From: Leifsonia sp. SCN 70-46
Lineage (GTDB): Bacteria > Actinomycetota > Actinomycetes > Actinomycetales > Microbacteriaceae
Assembly (NCBI GenBank): GCA_001725325.1
Contig: MEFY01000001.1
Coordinates: 62,001-126,000 of the forward strand
Length of the DNA: 64,000 bases
Reading direction: 5' to 3'
Shown: positions 1-7,601 of the stretch, one piece after another
How the letters are laid out: every line of letters begins with the position of its first letter
Position numbering within the stretch: position 1 is the stretch's first letter
Notes under the pieces: generated by a model
What the model was told of the DNA's origin: nothing
What the model saw: only the letters and a program-made list of their open reading frames with translations
Database searches by the model: none
Program-made: the position numbers and the translations under genes

Positions 1-190
1 AGTCGAAGCCGTCGCGCGGCTGCTTGCTCGCGCTCGTTGCGCTCAGGATCATCGTGTCTTCGTCGAGGTACGCGGCGACGGCACCCTGTGCCTGCTGCGC
101 GAGGCGCCCGGTCTCGAACCGGACCGTGCGCTTCCCGAACTTGCCGTTGTCGATGACGGCTTCGGCGAACTTGATTTCAGGACCCTCCAA
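1..190 (-). CDS. pnp: Polyribonucleotide nucleotidyltransferase (PNPase), 5' end only
   Basis: Only the first 63 codons are in the window; the gene continues past base 1. The N-terminal segment ([15 protein letters not shown], then [20 protein letters not shown] and [16 protein letters not shown]) is the conserved start of the first RNase PH domain of bacterial PNPase. The enzyme degrades RNA 3'-5' phosphorolytically and can add heteropolymeric tails, with RNase E/J partners. The start is TTG at 188-190, preceded by GGAG 8 nt upstream; no ATG fits. The roughly 220-nt leader contains a hairpin listed separately. rpsO, the usual neighbour of pnp, lies 12.4 kb upstream on the same strand. Confidence 0.95.
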   Translation of the reverse strand, partial: MEGPEIKFAEAVIDNGKFGKRTVRFETGRLAQQAQGAVAAYLDEDTMILSATSASKQPRDGFD

Positions 191-345
191 GGGGCTTTCT
201 CCTTTGTTTTACGTCGCGGCCCGTGTGGTCGCGACAGCATCGAAGAGCAGGAGAGAAGGCATTCAGGCGCGTACGCGCGCGCGCGGCCGATGTTCGGAGC
301 GCATGTCTGGCCAACAGTAGAAAAGCTCGGAACAACTCCGAAGTT
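191..345 (-). promoter_or_regulatory. pnp 5' leader with hairpin (possible Actino-pnp RNA)
   Basis: On the minus strand the bases before pnp form a clear hairpin: GTCGCG (235-230) pairs with CGCGAC (218-213), with an inner CC/GG pair and an A-rich single strand between it and the GGAG box. A second small stem (TCGGA/TCCGA at 341-327) followed by GCTTTTCT could be a weak terminator for the lipoprotein array upstream. An actinobacterial RNA family called Actino-pnp is known to lie in pnp leaders. Position is the only reason to suggest it here; I could not test the covariance model. Confidence 0.4.
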
Positions 346-412
346 CACCACCGGTGACCAGCTTCTTGCCAGCCTGCTCGGTTCAAGGGTACCAGTAGGG
401 GTTGTTTCGGGC

Positions 413-1027
413 CTAGAGGCCGGGAACCGTGTTGACCGCGAGGGGCGCGGGAGGGCATTCGGCGACGATCCGGTCCCAGTCGCGCTGGGTGGCCGGCCGC
501 GGCCTGAGCTCGTCGTAGGGGTCCCACCGGTCGCCCGTCGTGTAGCCCCAGTCGCGGTTGTCGACGTCGTAGCCGAGCCTCTGCAGGCACGGCACGAGCC
601 TGCGGCGCTGGTAGTCCCACACCCACGCCCGCTGCTGGTCGCTGAACACCCCCACGGCCTCGGGGTCTGAGAGGTCGTACGGGTACTGCAGGAGGCACAC
701 GAACACGGCGCGGTTGACCGCGGCGCCGAGGGGCGTGCCGTCGGGGCCCTCGACGCCGCTGGAGCCGATCCCCCATCCCGCGATGCCCACGGCGCGGTCC
801 ATGCAGTCCTGCAGCGGGTCGCCCTCCGTCGCCGCGCCGACGAGCTCGACGGGCTCGACCTCCGGCATGGACCCGTGGTCGCCGAGGAGGTTCCAGAGCT
901 GCTCGTTCCGCTGCGCGAAGATCTGCTCCGCCTCCGCGGTCGTCAGGGGCGGGGGCAGCGGCACGGGGTCGGGCGCGCACCCGGCGAGGAGCACGACGAG
1001 CGCGGCGAGGGCCGCGGCGCGCGGCAT
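413..1027 (-). CDS. Secreted lipoprotein, paralogue 4 of tandem array
   Basis: 204 aa. It has a type II signal peptide with lipobox LLAG-C (Cys17) and should be anchored on the outer face of the membrane. No known family recognised. It shares with the three genes upstream a ~185-residue domain with four extra cysteines, in the contexts LQDCMDR, FVCLLQYP, LVPCLQRLGY and AECPPAP, plus the motif GSMPEVEPVE. The regular cysteines suggest two disulfides (inference). The ATG at 1025-1027 starts 2 nt after the stop of the upstream paralogue, so translation is probably coupled. It is last in the array, followed by ~220 nt of pnp leader. Confidence 0.85.
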   Translation of the reverse strand: MPRAAALAALVVLLAGCAPDPVPLPPPLTTAEAEQIFAQRNEQLWNLLGDHGSMPEVEPVELVGAATEGDPLQDCMDRAVGIAGWGIGSSGVEGPDGTPLGAAVNRAVFVCLLQYPYDLSDPEAVGVFSDQQRAWVWDYQRRRLVPCLQRLGYDVDNRDWGYTTGDRWDPYDELRPRPATQRDWDRIVAECPPAPLAVNTVPGL

Positions 1028-1029
1028 CC

Positions 1030-1653
1030 TCACGGGCCGCCGCCGCTCGTGGGCCGGTAGACGGGCCCGACGGGGTCGGGCGGGCAGCGCACGTCGACGC
1101 GCGCCCACTCCGCGGCCGTGGGGAGCGGGTACATCTCGTAGTACGGGTTCCAGTAGTCGCCCGGCACGTAGTCGGTCGTGCGGTTGATGACGCTGTAGCC
1201 GAGCAGCTGCAGGCACGGCACGAGCCGATCGCGGTTGTAGTAGAAGTCGAACTCGAGCTGGGCGTCGCTCAGGTAGCCGAGCTCGGCCGGGTCGGGCTGG
1301 TACTCGAGGCTGCACACGAAGTACTGCCGGTTGAGCTGGTCGACGACGGCGGGATCGTCGCCGAGGTAGATCCAGCTGAAGTCGGGGCTGAAGACGACGT
1401 CGTCGAGGTGGGCGGCCCGCACGCAGTCCTGGATGACCTTGGCCGCGGAATCCTGGTCGACGTACTGCACGACCTCGACCTCGGGCATGGGCTCGCCGGG
1501 GAACATCGACTGCCACCACTGCGCGTTCCCCTCGGCGATGCGGGCCTTGACCTGCGCATCGGTGAGCGCTGCCGGCAGCTCCGGCGCGGGGCCGCAGGCC
1601 GTGAGCAGGGCGAGGGATGCGGCGAGCGCTGCCGCGCGCAGGGGCACGCTCAT
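1030..1653 (-). CDS. Secreted lipoprotein, paralogue 3 of tandem array
   Basis: 207 aa. Signal peptide with lipobox LLTA-C (Cys20), then the same cysteine-patterned domain as its neighbours: IQDCVRAA, FVCSLEYQ, LVPCLQLLGY and VRCPPDP, with MFPGEPMPEVEVV near the N-terminus. Aromatic residues are frequent (DFYYNRDR, GDYWNPYYEMYP). The family is not recognised. The ATG at 1651-1653 overlaps the preceding stop as ATGA, so it is translated as part of the four-gene unit. It is closest by eye to paralogue 2, sharing MFPGEPMPE and the AEWA...CPP C-terminal pattern, which argues for tandem duplication. Confidence 0.87.
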   Translation of the reverse strand: MSVPLRAAALAASLALLTACGPAPELPAALTDAQVKARIAEGNAQWWQSMFPGEPMPEVEVVQYVDQDSAAKVIQDCVRAAHLDDVVFSPDFSWIYLGDDPAVVDQLNRQYFVCSLEYQPDPAELGYLSDAQLEFDFYYNRDRLVPCLQLLGYSVINRTTDYVPGDYWNPYYEMYPLPTAAEWARVDVRCPPDPVGPVYRPTSGGGP

Positions 1654-2267
1654 CCCGCCACCGGCGACCGCCACAGCGGCCCGATCGGCGACGGCGGGCA
1701 GCGGAAGTCGATGTACGCCCACTCCGCGGCCGTCGTGGGCTGCGGCGACATCGCGTCGTAGAGGCTGCCGAAGCGCGACTCGGCCTGCACGGGGATGTCG
1801 TAGCCGAGCAGGCGCAGGCACGGCACGAGCCGCGCCCCGTCGAAGGCGCCGATCCACGCGAACTCCGCGTCGCTCAGCATGCCGAGCGCCGCGGGGTCGC
1901 TCACGTCGTAGGGGTACTCCTGCGAGCACGTGAAGAGCGTGAGCTTCACGAGCCGGTCGGCGGCGTCGTCGCCGGAGGAGCCGTAGCTCCAGCCGTTGTC
2001 GTAGACGGTCACACCGGGAAGCTCGGCGTCCCGGATGCAGTCGATCACGAGCGTGCTGCCCTCGAGCGGGTCGATGTACTCGACGGGCTCGATCTCGGGC
2101 ATGGGCTCGCCCGGGAACATGCTCTCCCACCAGTCGGCCTGCTGCGCGTCCATCCGCCGCTGCGCCTCCTGCTGCGTGATGGGCGCGGGCAGCTCGGGCG
2201 CGGGCGCGCACCCCGCGAGCACGGCGAGGGATGCGGCGAGCGCGACGAGGGCGCCGGCGCGGGTCAT
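1650..2267 (-). CDS. Secreted lipoprotein, paralogue 2 of tandem array
   Basis: 205 aa. Signal peptide with lipobox VLAG-C (Cys20). The mature part carries MFPGEPMPEIEPVEYI, then VIDCIRDAE, FTCSQEYPYDVSDP, LVPCLRLLGYD and FRCPPSP, the same order of four cysteines as the other members. No enzyme motif is visible; an extracytoplasmic binding or sensing role is only a guess. The start ATG (2265-2267) overlaps the upstream stop as ATGA. High density of LSDA and YDVSDP-type motifs is shared with paralogue 4 and links all four copies to one ancestor. Confidence 0.87.
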   Translation of the reverse strand: MTRAGALVALAASLAVLAGCAPAPELPAPITQQEAQRRMDAQQADWWESMFPGEPMPEIEPVEYIDPLEGSTLVIDCIRDAELPGVTVYDNGWSYGSSGDDAADRLVKLTLFTCSQEYPYDVSDPAALGMLSDAEFAWIGAFDGARLVPCLRLLGYDIPVQAESRFGSLYDAMSPQPTTAAEWAYIDFRCPPSPIGPLWRSPVAG

Positions 2268-2911
2268 CCCTGCTCCGGGGGCTGGAACCTCGAGAACGGC
2301 TCGGACGGCAGCGCGGGGCACTTGGCGTCGATGACCTCCCACTCCGCGGGCGTCGACGCGATCGGAGCGCCGTCCGCACGTTCGTAGGGCGTCCACGGCA
2401 TGCCGACGCGCAGGAGGTGCAGGTACGAGCCCCGCGCGGGTGCCGGCGGAACGTCGTACCCCAGCAGCTCGAGGCAGGGCGCGAGCCGCTGCGTGAAGTA
2501 GTCGTACATGTAGAGCGCCTGCGCGTCGCTCAGGAACCCGTCGACGCGCGGATCGACGGGATACTGCGCGAGGCACGTGAGCTGGGCGTCGATGCCCTCC
2601 GCGTTCGAGAGCGCGCCGTTCGAGTCGATGGCGAAGCCGCCGCTCACCTCGCGCGCGTCGAGCCCCGCGGCGACGAGGCACGTGACCTGCTGGGAGGCCC
2701 AGCTGTCAGCTGTAGTGAAGGCGATGCGGTCGGCGACCACCCTGCCGTTCTGCGACTGGCCCAGCCCCAGGCTGCTCCAGTAGTGCACGAGCTGCTGGGC
2801 CACGACGCGGTCGGCCTCGGCGTCCGTCGCCCCCGGCGGCACGGGTGCGGGCGTCGCGCAGCCCGCGAGCAGCACCACCGCTGCCGCGAGCCCCGCGAGA
2901 CGGACCGCCAT
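2264..2911 (-). CDS. Secreted lipoprotein, paralogue 1 (first gene) of tandem array
   Basis: 215 aa. Signal peptide with lipobox LLAG-C (Cys18). It is the most divergent member: it lacks the MFPGEPMPE motif but keeps the four cysteines (QVTCLVAAG, LTCLAQYPVDP, LAPCLELLGYDVP, AKCPALP). First gene of the unit; the ATG at 2909-2911 has GGAGGC just upstream and a GAGACT -10-like hexamer 6 nt before it. Function unknown. The preceding FMN reductase gene ends 25 nt upstream on the same strand, so read-through from it is possible. Confidence 0.85.
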   Translation of the reverse strand: MAVRLAGLAAAVVLLAGCATPAPVPPGATDAEADRVVAQQLVHYWSSLGLGQSQNGRVVADRIAFTTADSWASQQVTCLVAAGLDAREVSGGFAIDSNGALSNAEGIDAQLTCLAQYPVDPRVDGFLSDAQALYMYDYFTQRLAPCLELLGYDVPPAPARGSYLHLLRVGMPWTPYERADGAPIASTPAEWEVIDAKCPALPSEPFSRFQPPEQG

Positions 2912-2936
2912 GCCTCCAGTCTCGCATCGCGCGCCG

Positions 2937-3536
2937 CTACTGCGCCCCGAAACCGCCCACGGGAGAGAACCCCTCGGGAAGGGCGAACGGGTCGACGACG
3001 CGCTGCGACCGGTCGCTCACGCGCACGAGGGCGGCGAGCTCGGCCGCCGCGCGCTCGATGCGCTCGGGAAGGCCGTCGCTGCTGCCCCAGTCGCTCGACG
3101 CGGCGTAGACCCCCGTCGGCACCGGCACGGCGTGCAGGTACGTGAAGAGCGGGCGCAGGGCGTAGTCGATGGCGAGCGAGTGCCGCTCGGTCCCGCCCGT
3201 GGCACCGAGGAGGACGGGCATCCCCGAGAGCGACTGCGGGTCGAGCACGTCGATGAACGACTTGAAGAGCCCGCTGTAGCTCGTCGTGAAGATGGGGGTG
3301 ACGGCGATGAGGCCGTCCGCGCCCGTCACGGCCTGGATCGCGGCGTCGAGCCTCGGGCTCGGGAATCCCGTGAGCAGGTTGTTCGTGACATCCTGCGCGA
3401 CGTCCCTGAGCTCGACGACGGTCACCTCGACCTCCTCGCCCACGGCCCGCACGACGGCCTCGGTGAGGCGGTCGGCGAGCAGGCGCGTGGAGGAGGGCTG
3501 GCTGAGGCCCGCGGCGACGACGGCTAGGCGCTTCAT
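2937..3536 (-). CDS. NADPH-dependent FMN reductase family protein
   Basis: 199 aa flavodoxin-fold protein of the NADPH_red / CE1759 type. The N-terminal beta strand and phosphate loop (KRLAVVAAGLSQPSSTR), the TPIFTTSYSGLFKSFID segment and the LLGATGG loop match this family, which reduces FMN with NAD(P)H. The ATG at 3534-3536 overlaps the stop of the LLM monooxygenase gene as ATGA. The two are a classic two-component pair: this protein would supply reduced FMN to the partner. Usual family length is about 180-230 aa. Substrate of the pair is unknown. Confidence 0.85.
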   Translation of the reverse strand: MKRLAVVAAGLSQPSSTRLLADRLTEAVVRAVGEEVEVTVVELRDVAQDVTNNLLTGFPSPRLDAAIQAVTGADGLIAVTPIFTTSYSGLFKSFIDVLDPQSLSGMPVLLGATGGTERHSLAIDYALRPLFTYLHAVPVPTGVYAASSDWGSSDGLPERIERAAAELAALVRVSDRSQRVVDPFALPEGFSPVGGFGAQ

Positions 3537-4627
3537 GCGGGCACCTCGGCCCTCTGCTCGGCGCGAGCCTTGAGCGACGCGTGCGTGGGCGCGTCCGGCA
3601 CGTCGGCGGGGCGGTTCACGGCGAACTCCTTGCGGAGGGCGGGAACGACCTCCTCGCCGAGGATGTCGAGCTGCTCGAGCACGGTCTTGAGCGGGAGCCC
3701 CGCGTGGTCCATGAGGAACAGCTGGCGCTGGTAGTCGCCGAAGTGGTCGCGCATGGCGGCGTACTTGTCGATGACCTCCTGCGGGCTTCCCACGGTGAGC
3801 GGCGTCTGGGCGGTGAAGTCCTCCATCGAGGGTCCGTGGCCGTAGACGGGCGCGTTGTCGAAGTACGGGCGGAACTCGTTCACCGCGTCCTGCGACTTCG
3901 CGCGCATGAAGGCCTGGCCGCCGAGTCCCACGATCGCCTGCGCGGCGGTTCCGTGGCCGTAGTGCTCGAAGCGCTGGCGGTAGTAGCCGATGAGGCGCAT
4001 GTAGTGCTCCTTGGGCCAGAAGATGTTGTTCGCGAAGAAGCCGTCGCCGTAGTACGCGGCCTGCTCGGCGATCTCGGGGCTGCGGATGCTGCCGTGCCAC
4101 ACGAAGGGCGGCACGCCGTCGAGCGGCCGGGGCGTGGACTGGAAGCCCTGCAGGGGCGTGCGGAACTTGCCCTCCCAGTCGACGAAGTCCTCGCGCCACA
4201 GGCGGTGCAGGAGGTTGTAGTTCTCGAGGGCGAGCGGGATGCCCTCCCTGATGTCCTTGCCGAACCACGGGTACACGGGGCCGGTGTTGCCGCGGCCCAT
4301 CATGAGGTCGACGCGGCCGTCGGCGAGGTGCTGCAGCATCGCGAAGTCCTCGGCGATCTTCACCGGGTCGTTCGTGGTGATGAGCGTCGTGCTCGTCGAG
4401 AGCACGAGGTCGGTCGTCTGCGCCGCGATGTAGGCGAGGGTCGTCGTGGGGCTCGAGGAGACGAACGGCGGGTTGTGGTGCTCACCGAGCGCGAAGACGT
4501 CGAGACCGACCTCCTCAGCCTTCTTGGCGATCGTGACGAGGGCCTTGATGCGCTCGCCCTCGGTCGGCGTCGTCCCGTTGGTGGGATCGGTCGTGACGTC
4601 GCTGACGGTGAAGATTCCGAACTGCAT
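3533..4627 (-). CDS. LLM-class flavin-dependent oxidoreductase (CE1758 family)
   Basis: 364 aa, luciferase-like TIM-barrel monooxygenase. MQFGIFTVSD at the start, ALGEHHNPPFVSSSPTTTLAYIA, the GRGNTGPVYPWFG loop and the C-terminal EVVPALRKEF helix are typical of the group paired with CE1759-type FMN reductases. It should use reduced FMN and O2 on an unknown substrate. The ATG at 4625-4627 has GGAG six nt upstream; an in-frame TTG at 4637-4639 is less likely. The leader contains direct GACTA repeats and, 120 nt up, a large structured element that could regulate this operon. Confidence 0.9.
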   Translation of the reverse strand: MQFGIFTVSDVTTDPTNGTTPTEGERIKALVTIAKKAEEVGLDVFALGEHHNPPFVSSSPTTTLAYIAAQTTDLVLSTSTTLITTNDPVKIAEDFAMLQHLADGRVDLMMGRGNTGPVYPWFGKDIREGIPLALENYNLLHRLWREDFVDWEGKFRTPLQGFQSTPRPLDGVPPFVWHGSIRSPEIAEQAAYYGDGFFANNIFWPKEHYMRLIGYYRQRFEHYGHGTAAQAIVGLGGQAFMRAKSQDAVNEFRPYFDNAPVYGHGPSMEDFTAQTPLTVGSPQEVIDKYAAMRDHFGDYQRQLFLMDHAGLPLKTVLEQLDILGEEVVPALRKEFAVNRPADVPDAPTHASLKARAEQRAEVPA

Positions 4628-4746
4628 TTCATTCTCCAAAGTTCATGCGTTTGCATCGAATAGTCTAGTCAACGGGCATCCCCGCCCCCGTATTCCCGTG
4701 ACCCCCTAAGTGGTGACAAACCGGAACCGATCTCGTGCCGAAGGTA
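4628..4746. other. Leader between structured element and LLM operon
   Basis: No gene seen. On the minus strand it carries the GGAG ribosome-binding site (4637-4634) and the direct repeat GACTA-GACTA around 4661-4673. A TTGACT at about 4672 could be a -35 box, but no convincing -10 follows at the right distance. G-runs upstream of that are unusual. It either links the structured RNA to the operon as one long leader or contains the operon's own promoter; the sequence does not settle which. Confidence 0.4.
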
Positions 4747-4903
4747 TCTGTAGAAGAGGAAACTCAACGGCAGGACCCCAGATCCTGCCGTACGGGGCGT
4801 CTCGCAGGCATCGGGTGCCGACGAGACCTGAGTACCGACGGGGGTCGGTACGACCCGGTGGTGGCCAGAGGGGTCTGGCCACCACCAGTACCTCTCCTAC
4901 AGA
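4747..4903 (-). ncRNA. Candidate structured RNA, five-way junction, unknown class
   Basis: 157 nt with a complete nested fold. P1 closes it: 4747-4759 pairs with 4891-4903 over 13 positions with one non-Watson-Crick position. Inside are P2 4767-4775/4783-4791 (9 bp, loop of 7), P3 4799-4804/4822-4827 with inner 4807-4810/4816-4819, P4 4832-4839/4844-4851 (8 bp, 4-nt loop), and P5 4857-4869/4874-4886 (13 bp, 4-nt loop). The odd P1 position is a G-U pair if read on the minus strand but A-C on the plus strand, which favours minus. On minus, P4 and P5 loops are C-rich and the P2 loop contains GGGG, so kissing pairs are possible. It could be a riboswitch-like leader of the FMN reductase/LLM operon, a free sRNA, or a small mobile repeat with 13-bp terminal inverted repeats. 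It matches no class I know. Confidence 0.55.
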
Positions 4904-4909
4904 CAAGAC

Positions 4910-4952
4910 CGAAGGACCTCCGGCGCCGCTTACCCGCGCCGGAGTTCCTTCG
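4910..4952 (-). terminator. Strong hairpin after the lipase gene
   Basis: 4910-4926 and 4936-4952 form a 17-position stem with one mismatch and a 9-nt loop, ending 8 nt past the lipase stop codon. On the minus strand it is followed by GTCTTGTCTGT, a poor but T-biased tract. Best read as an intrinsic terminator for the lipase unit. It separates that unit from the structured element that begins 7 nt further on. Confidence 0.7.
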
Positions 4953-4960
4953 TTAAGGCG

Positions 4961-6163
4961 CTACACGCAGTTCTGCGGTGCATCGCCCTTCTCCACGGAC
5001 GCGAAGAACGACAGCACCGACGGGATCGCCGTGAGCGCGACGAGGGCGTGGGTGATGCCGGCGAACTCGTCGAACTGCACCTTCTCCCCCGCGGCGCACA
5101 GGCCCTTCACGTAGTCGGCGGTCGCGGTCGGGATGACGAGCTTGTCGTCCAGCCCCTGCGCGATGTACACGGGGATGCCGAGCGGCGAGCCGCCGGCGCT
5201 GTTCTCGGTGAGGATCGTCTTCCACGGCTCCGTGGTCGAGGGATCGCTCGTCACGAACCCGCCCACGAGCGGGCCCGTGATGGCGTGGATCTCGTCGGTC
5301 TGCGTGAGCAGGCACAGCTGCTCGACCTGGGGCGCGGCCTTCTGCCCCGCGGGGGTGAGGATCGACCACAGATCGTCGTCGGGGTACCGGTGCTGGTAGA
5401 CCTCGACCATCGCGGGGATCGCGAGCGAGGCGATCGTCACGCCCGACACGTCGATGATGTCGTCGCTAAGCAGATCGGTGAGTGAGGCCGCGGGAGCCGC
5501 GACGGCCACGGCCCGCACGTCGAGCTCGGGCGCGTACGACGTCGCCTGCTGCGCCGCGAAGAGCGCGGCCTGGCCGCCCTGCGAGTGGCCCCACAGCAGC
5601 ACCTTGTCGCCCAACGAGATGTCGGGGAGGTTCTTGCCCGCGCGCACGGCGTCGAGCACGTTGTTCCCCTCGGTCACGCCGATGAGGTACGACGACGGGC
5701 CGGGCAGCGACATGCCCTGGTAGTCGGTGGCGACTATCGCGTAGCCCTGCGCGAGCAGGTTCGCCATGCCCTCGATGAGGCTGAACGGCGTGAGCGAGAG
5801 CGACGGTCCGCAGGCGGCGGCCGAGCCCGTGGTGGGGTGCGCCCACGACACGACGGTGCGGCCCTCCTTCGGCGCGGGCAGGTCGGGCACGATCACGACG
5901 CCCGAGACGGCGATGTCGTCACCGGCCAGATCCGTCGAGTGGTACAGCACTCGCCACGCGCGCGTGCCCGCGGGCGCGCTCTCGATCGTCTTCGCGCGGA
6001 TGAGGTCGCCGGGCTCGCCCGCGGGCAGGTCGGCGGGCAGCGTGTAGAACTCGGCGTTCGTCATCTGGTCGGAGTACTCGAACACCGTCCGGCGCTCGGC
6101 CTCGAGCACGCAGCCCGAGAGCAGCATCGCGACGACGAGCGCGAGCGCCGCGAACCGCTTCAC
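4961..6163 (-). CDS. Secreted lipase-family lipoprotein
   Basis: 400 aa, alpha/beta hydrolase of the secretory lipase (LIP) type. A short signal peptide ends in lipobox LLSG-C (Cys18). The nucleophile elbow is GHSQGG; VVSWAHPTTGSA and IVATDYQGMS lie in the N-terminal half, and D-D-K-L-V-I-P and ITHAL near the end fit the acid and histidine of the triad. It probably acts on esters outside the cell. The start is GTG at 6161-6163, overlapping the upstream stop as GTGA, and gives a good signal peptide. A strong terminator hairpin follows. Confidence 0.85.
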   Translation of the reverse strand: MKRFAALALVVAMLLSGCVLEAERRTVFEYSDQMTNAEFYTLPADLPAGEPGDLIRAKTIESAPAGTRAWRVLYHSTDLAGDDIAVSGVVIVPDLPAPKEGRTVVSWAHPTTGSAAACGPSLSLTPFSLIEGMANLLAQGYAIVATDYQGMSLPGPSSYLIGVTEGNNVLDAVRAGKNLPDISLGDKVLLWGHSQGGQAALFAAQQATSYAPELDVRAVAVAAPAASLTDLLSDDIIDVSGVTIASLAIPAMVEVYQHRYPDDDLWSILTPAGQKAAPQVEQLCLLTQTDEIHAITGPLVGGFVTSDPSTTEPWKTILTENSAGGSPLGIPVYIAQGLDDKLVIPTATADYVKGLCAAGEKVQFDEFAGITHALVALTAIPSVLSFFASVEKGDAPQNCV

Positions 6164-6561
6164 CGCGTCTGCCCCATGAGCAGCTCGACGCGGTACAGGC
6201 CCCCCTTGCGGATGATCTCGACCGGGATGCGCTGCTTGCGGCCGAGGATGTCGAGCCGCGAGAGCGCCTCGTCGACGACGGCCTCGAGGCCGCGGGGCAC
6301 CCAGCCCACCGGCGGGCTCACGCGCGACCCCGTGAAGAGGCGCACCTCGATCTCGGCATCCTGCCCCTCCTGCTGCTGCGAGCGCCTGCTGATGGCGGTC
6401 TCGAGCGGGGATGCGCCGCTCTCCACGATCTCGCGCAGCGCGTCCTGGTGCGGGTTGCTGCCGGCGAGGCGGATCCGCACGCGCCCGTTGGCGGGCACGA
6501 GCACCCCGCGGTAGTGGTTGAGCGACCCTTTGCCGAGGTCGTTGCGGTCGTGAGAAGGCAT
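6160..6561 (-). CDS. Conserved hypothetical protein
   Basis: 133 aa, not recognised. It is soluble, with no membrane segment or signal peptide. Notable pieces are RGVLVPANGRVRIRLAGSNP, VPRGLEAVVDEAL and IPVEIIRKGGLYRVELLMG, a beta-rich pattern that could be a small nucleic-acid-binding or HIRAN-like fold, but no diagnostic motif supports this. ATG at 6559-6561 has TACGAT six nt upstream, the leaderless spacing. The stop overlaps the lipase GTG, so the two are co-translated, an odd pairing of cytosolic and secreted proteins. Confidence 0.75.
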   Translation of the reverse strand: MPSHDRNDLGKGSLNHYRGVLVPANGRVRIRLAGSNPHQDALREIVESGASPLETAISRRSQQQEGQDAEIEVRLFTGSRVSPPVGWVPRGLEAVVDEALSRLDILGRKQRIPVEIIRKGGLYRVELLMGQTR

Positions 6562-6620
6562 GAACGGATCGTACCCGCAAGGGGTTCTGCGCCGGATCGC
6601 GGCGTTCGTAGGGTGGGGTC

Positions 6621-7601
6621 ATGACCGAGGTCGTGATCTTCGCACCCTCCCCCGTCCTCACCGTGACGGTCGAGGACCACCCCGACGGGCCCGAGGTGCA
6701 CCTGCACGCGGGCGGCCAGGGCGTGTGGCAGGCGCGCATGCTCCTGCGGCTGGGCGTGGACGTCACGATGGTGAGCGTCCTCACGGGCGAGAGCGGCAGG
6801 ATGCTCCGACACCTGCTCGGCGACGAGGGCATCCGCGTGGTCGCCGTCGACCGCACGGGCCGCGGCGCCGCGTACGTGCACGACCGCAGGGGCGGGGAGC
6901 GCGTGCGCATCGTGGAGACGGGCGGCGAGCCCATCTCGCGCCACGACCTCGACGAGCTCTACGGCCACATGCTCGGCGAGGGCCTGGGCGCCGACCTCGT
7001 CATCCTGAGCGGGCCCGCAAGCGAGGAGGCCCTCCCCGCCGACGTGTACCGGCGGCTCGCCGCCGACCTGCGCACGGGCGGCACGCGCGTCATCGTCGAC
7101 CTCGCGGGCGAGCGGCTCAAGGCGGCGCTCGCGGGCGGCGTGAGCCTCGTGAAGGTGAGCGACGAGGAGCTGCTCGCCGACGGCCTCATCCACGAGAACG
7201 ACACCCACCACATCGTCTCGGCGATGAAGAAGATGCACGCCGACGGCGCCGAGACTGTCGTGGTGACGCGCAACAGCGAGCCGCTGCTGATGTTGTCGGA
7301 GGGGCTCGTCGTGAGCGTGCACACGCCCACGATGGAGGTCGCCGACACGAGCGGCGCGGGCGACTCCCTCACGGCGGGTGTCGCGGCATCCCTCGCCCGC
7401 GGCAGCAGCGTGCGCGAGGCGATAGCCCTCGGCGCTGCTGCGGGGGCCCTCAACGTCACGCGGCACGGCCTCGGCACCGGGGATGCCCAGACCATCGAGA
7501 AGCTGCGCGCCCTCGTGACCGTGCGCGAGCACGAGAACACCGCGTCCGTGCAGACGCTCTCGCCGAGCGGGCTCGCCGCCAAGGCACGGGAGTCGCGGTG
7601 A
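6621..7601 (+). CDS. PfkB-family carbohydrate kinase (1-phosphofructokinase-like)
   Basis: 326 aa ribokinase-fold sugar kinase. HLHAGGQGVWQARMLLRLG is the N-terminal PfkB signature region, and DTSGAGDSLTAG (residues 242-253, catalytic Asp248) is the C-terminal anion-hole signature. Extra residues after ~300 are low-complexity. Resemblance to fructose-1-phosphate kinases is moderate, and no PTS genes are nearby, so the sugar is not assignable. ATG at 6621 follows TAGGGT (6609-6614) by 6 nt, suggesting a leaderless mRNA. Its stop overlaps the surE GTG as GTGA, so the two are coupled. Confidence 0.88.
   Translation: MTEVVIFAPSPVLTVTVEDHPDGPEVHLHAGGQGVWQARMLLRLGVDVTMVSVLTGESGRMLRHLLGDEGIRVVAVDRTGRGAAYVHDRRGGERVRIVETGGEPISRHDLDELYGHMLGEGLGADLVILSGPASEEALPADVYRRLAADLRTGGTRVIVDLAGERLKAALAGGVSLVKVSDEELLADGLIHENDTHHIVSAMKKMHADGAETVVVTRNSEPLLMLSEGLVVSVHTPTMEVADTSGAGDSLTAGVAASLARGSSVREAIALGAAAGALNVTRHGLGTGDAQTIEKLRALVTVREHENTASVQTLSPSGLAAKARESR

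Noticed and set aside
24-351. Short open frames on either strand in the pnp leader
   Set aside because: Composition and lack of start signals indicate shadow frames; the minus-strand one runs out of phase through the true pnp start.
3533-4639. LLM gene starting at TTG 4637-4639
   Set aside because: The ATG at 4625-4627 has GGAG at ideal spacing; the TTG would place that box inside the coding region.
4747-4903. FMN, cobalamin or other known riboswitch, or 6C sRNA
   Set aside because: None of the conserved core sequences I know for these classes is present. The hairpin loops have only 4-5 C, and there are five stems in a junction, not two adjacent hairpins as in 6C RNA.
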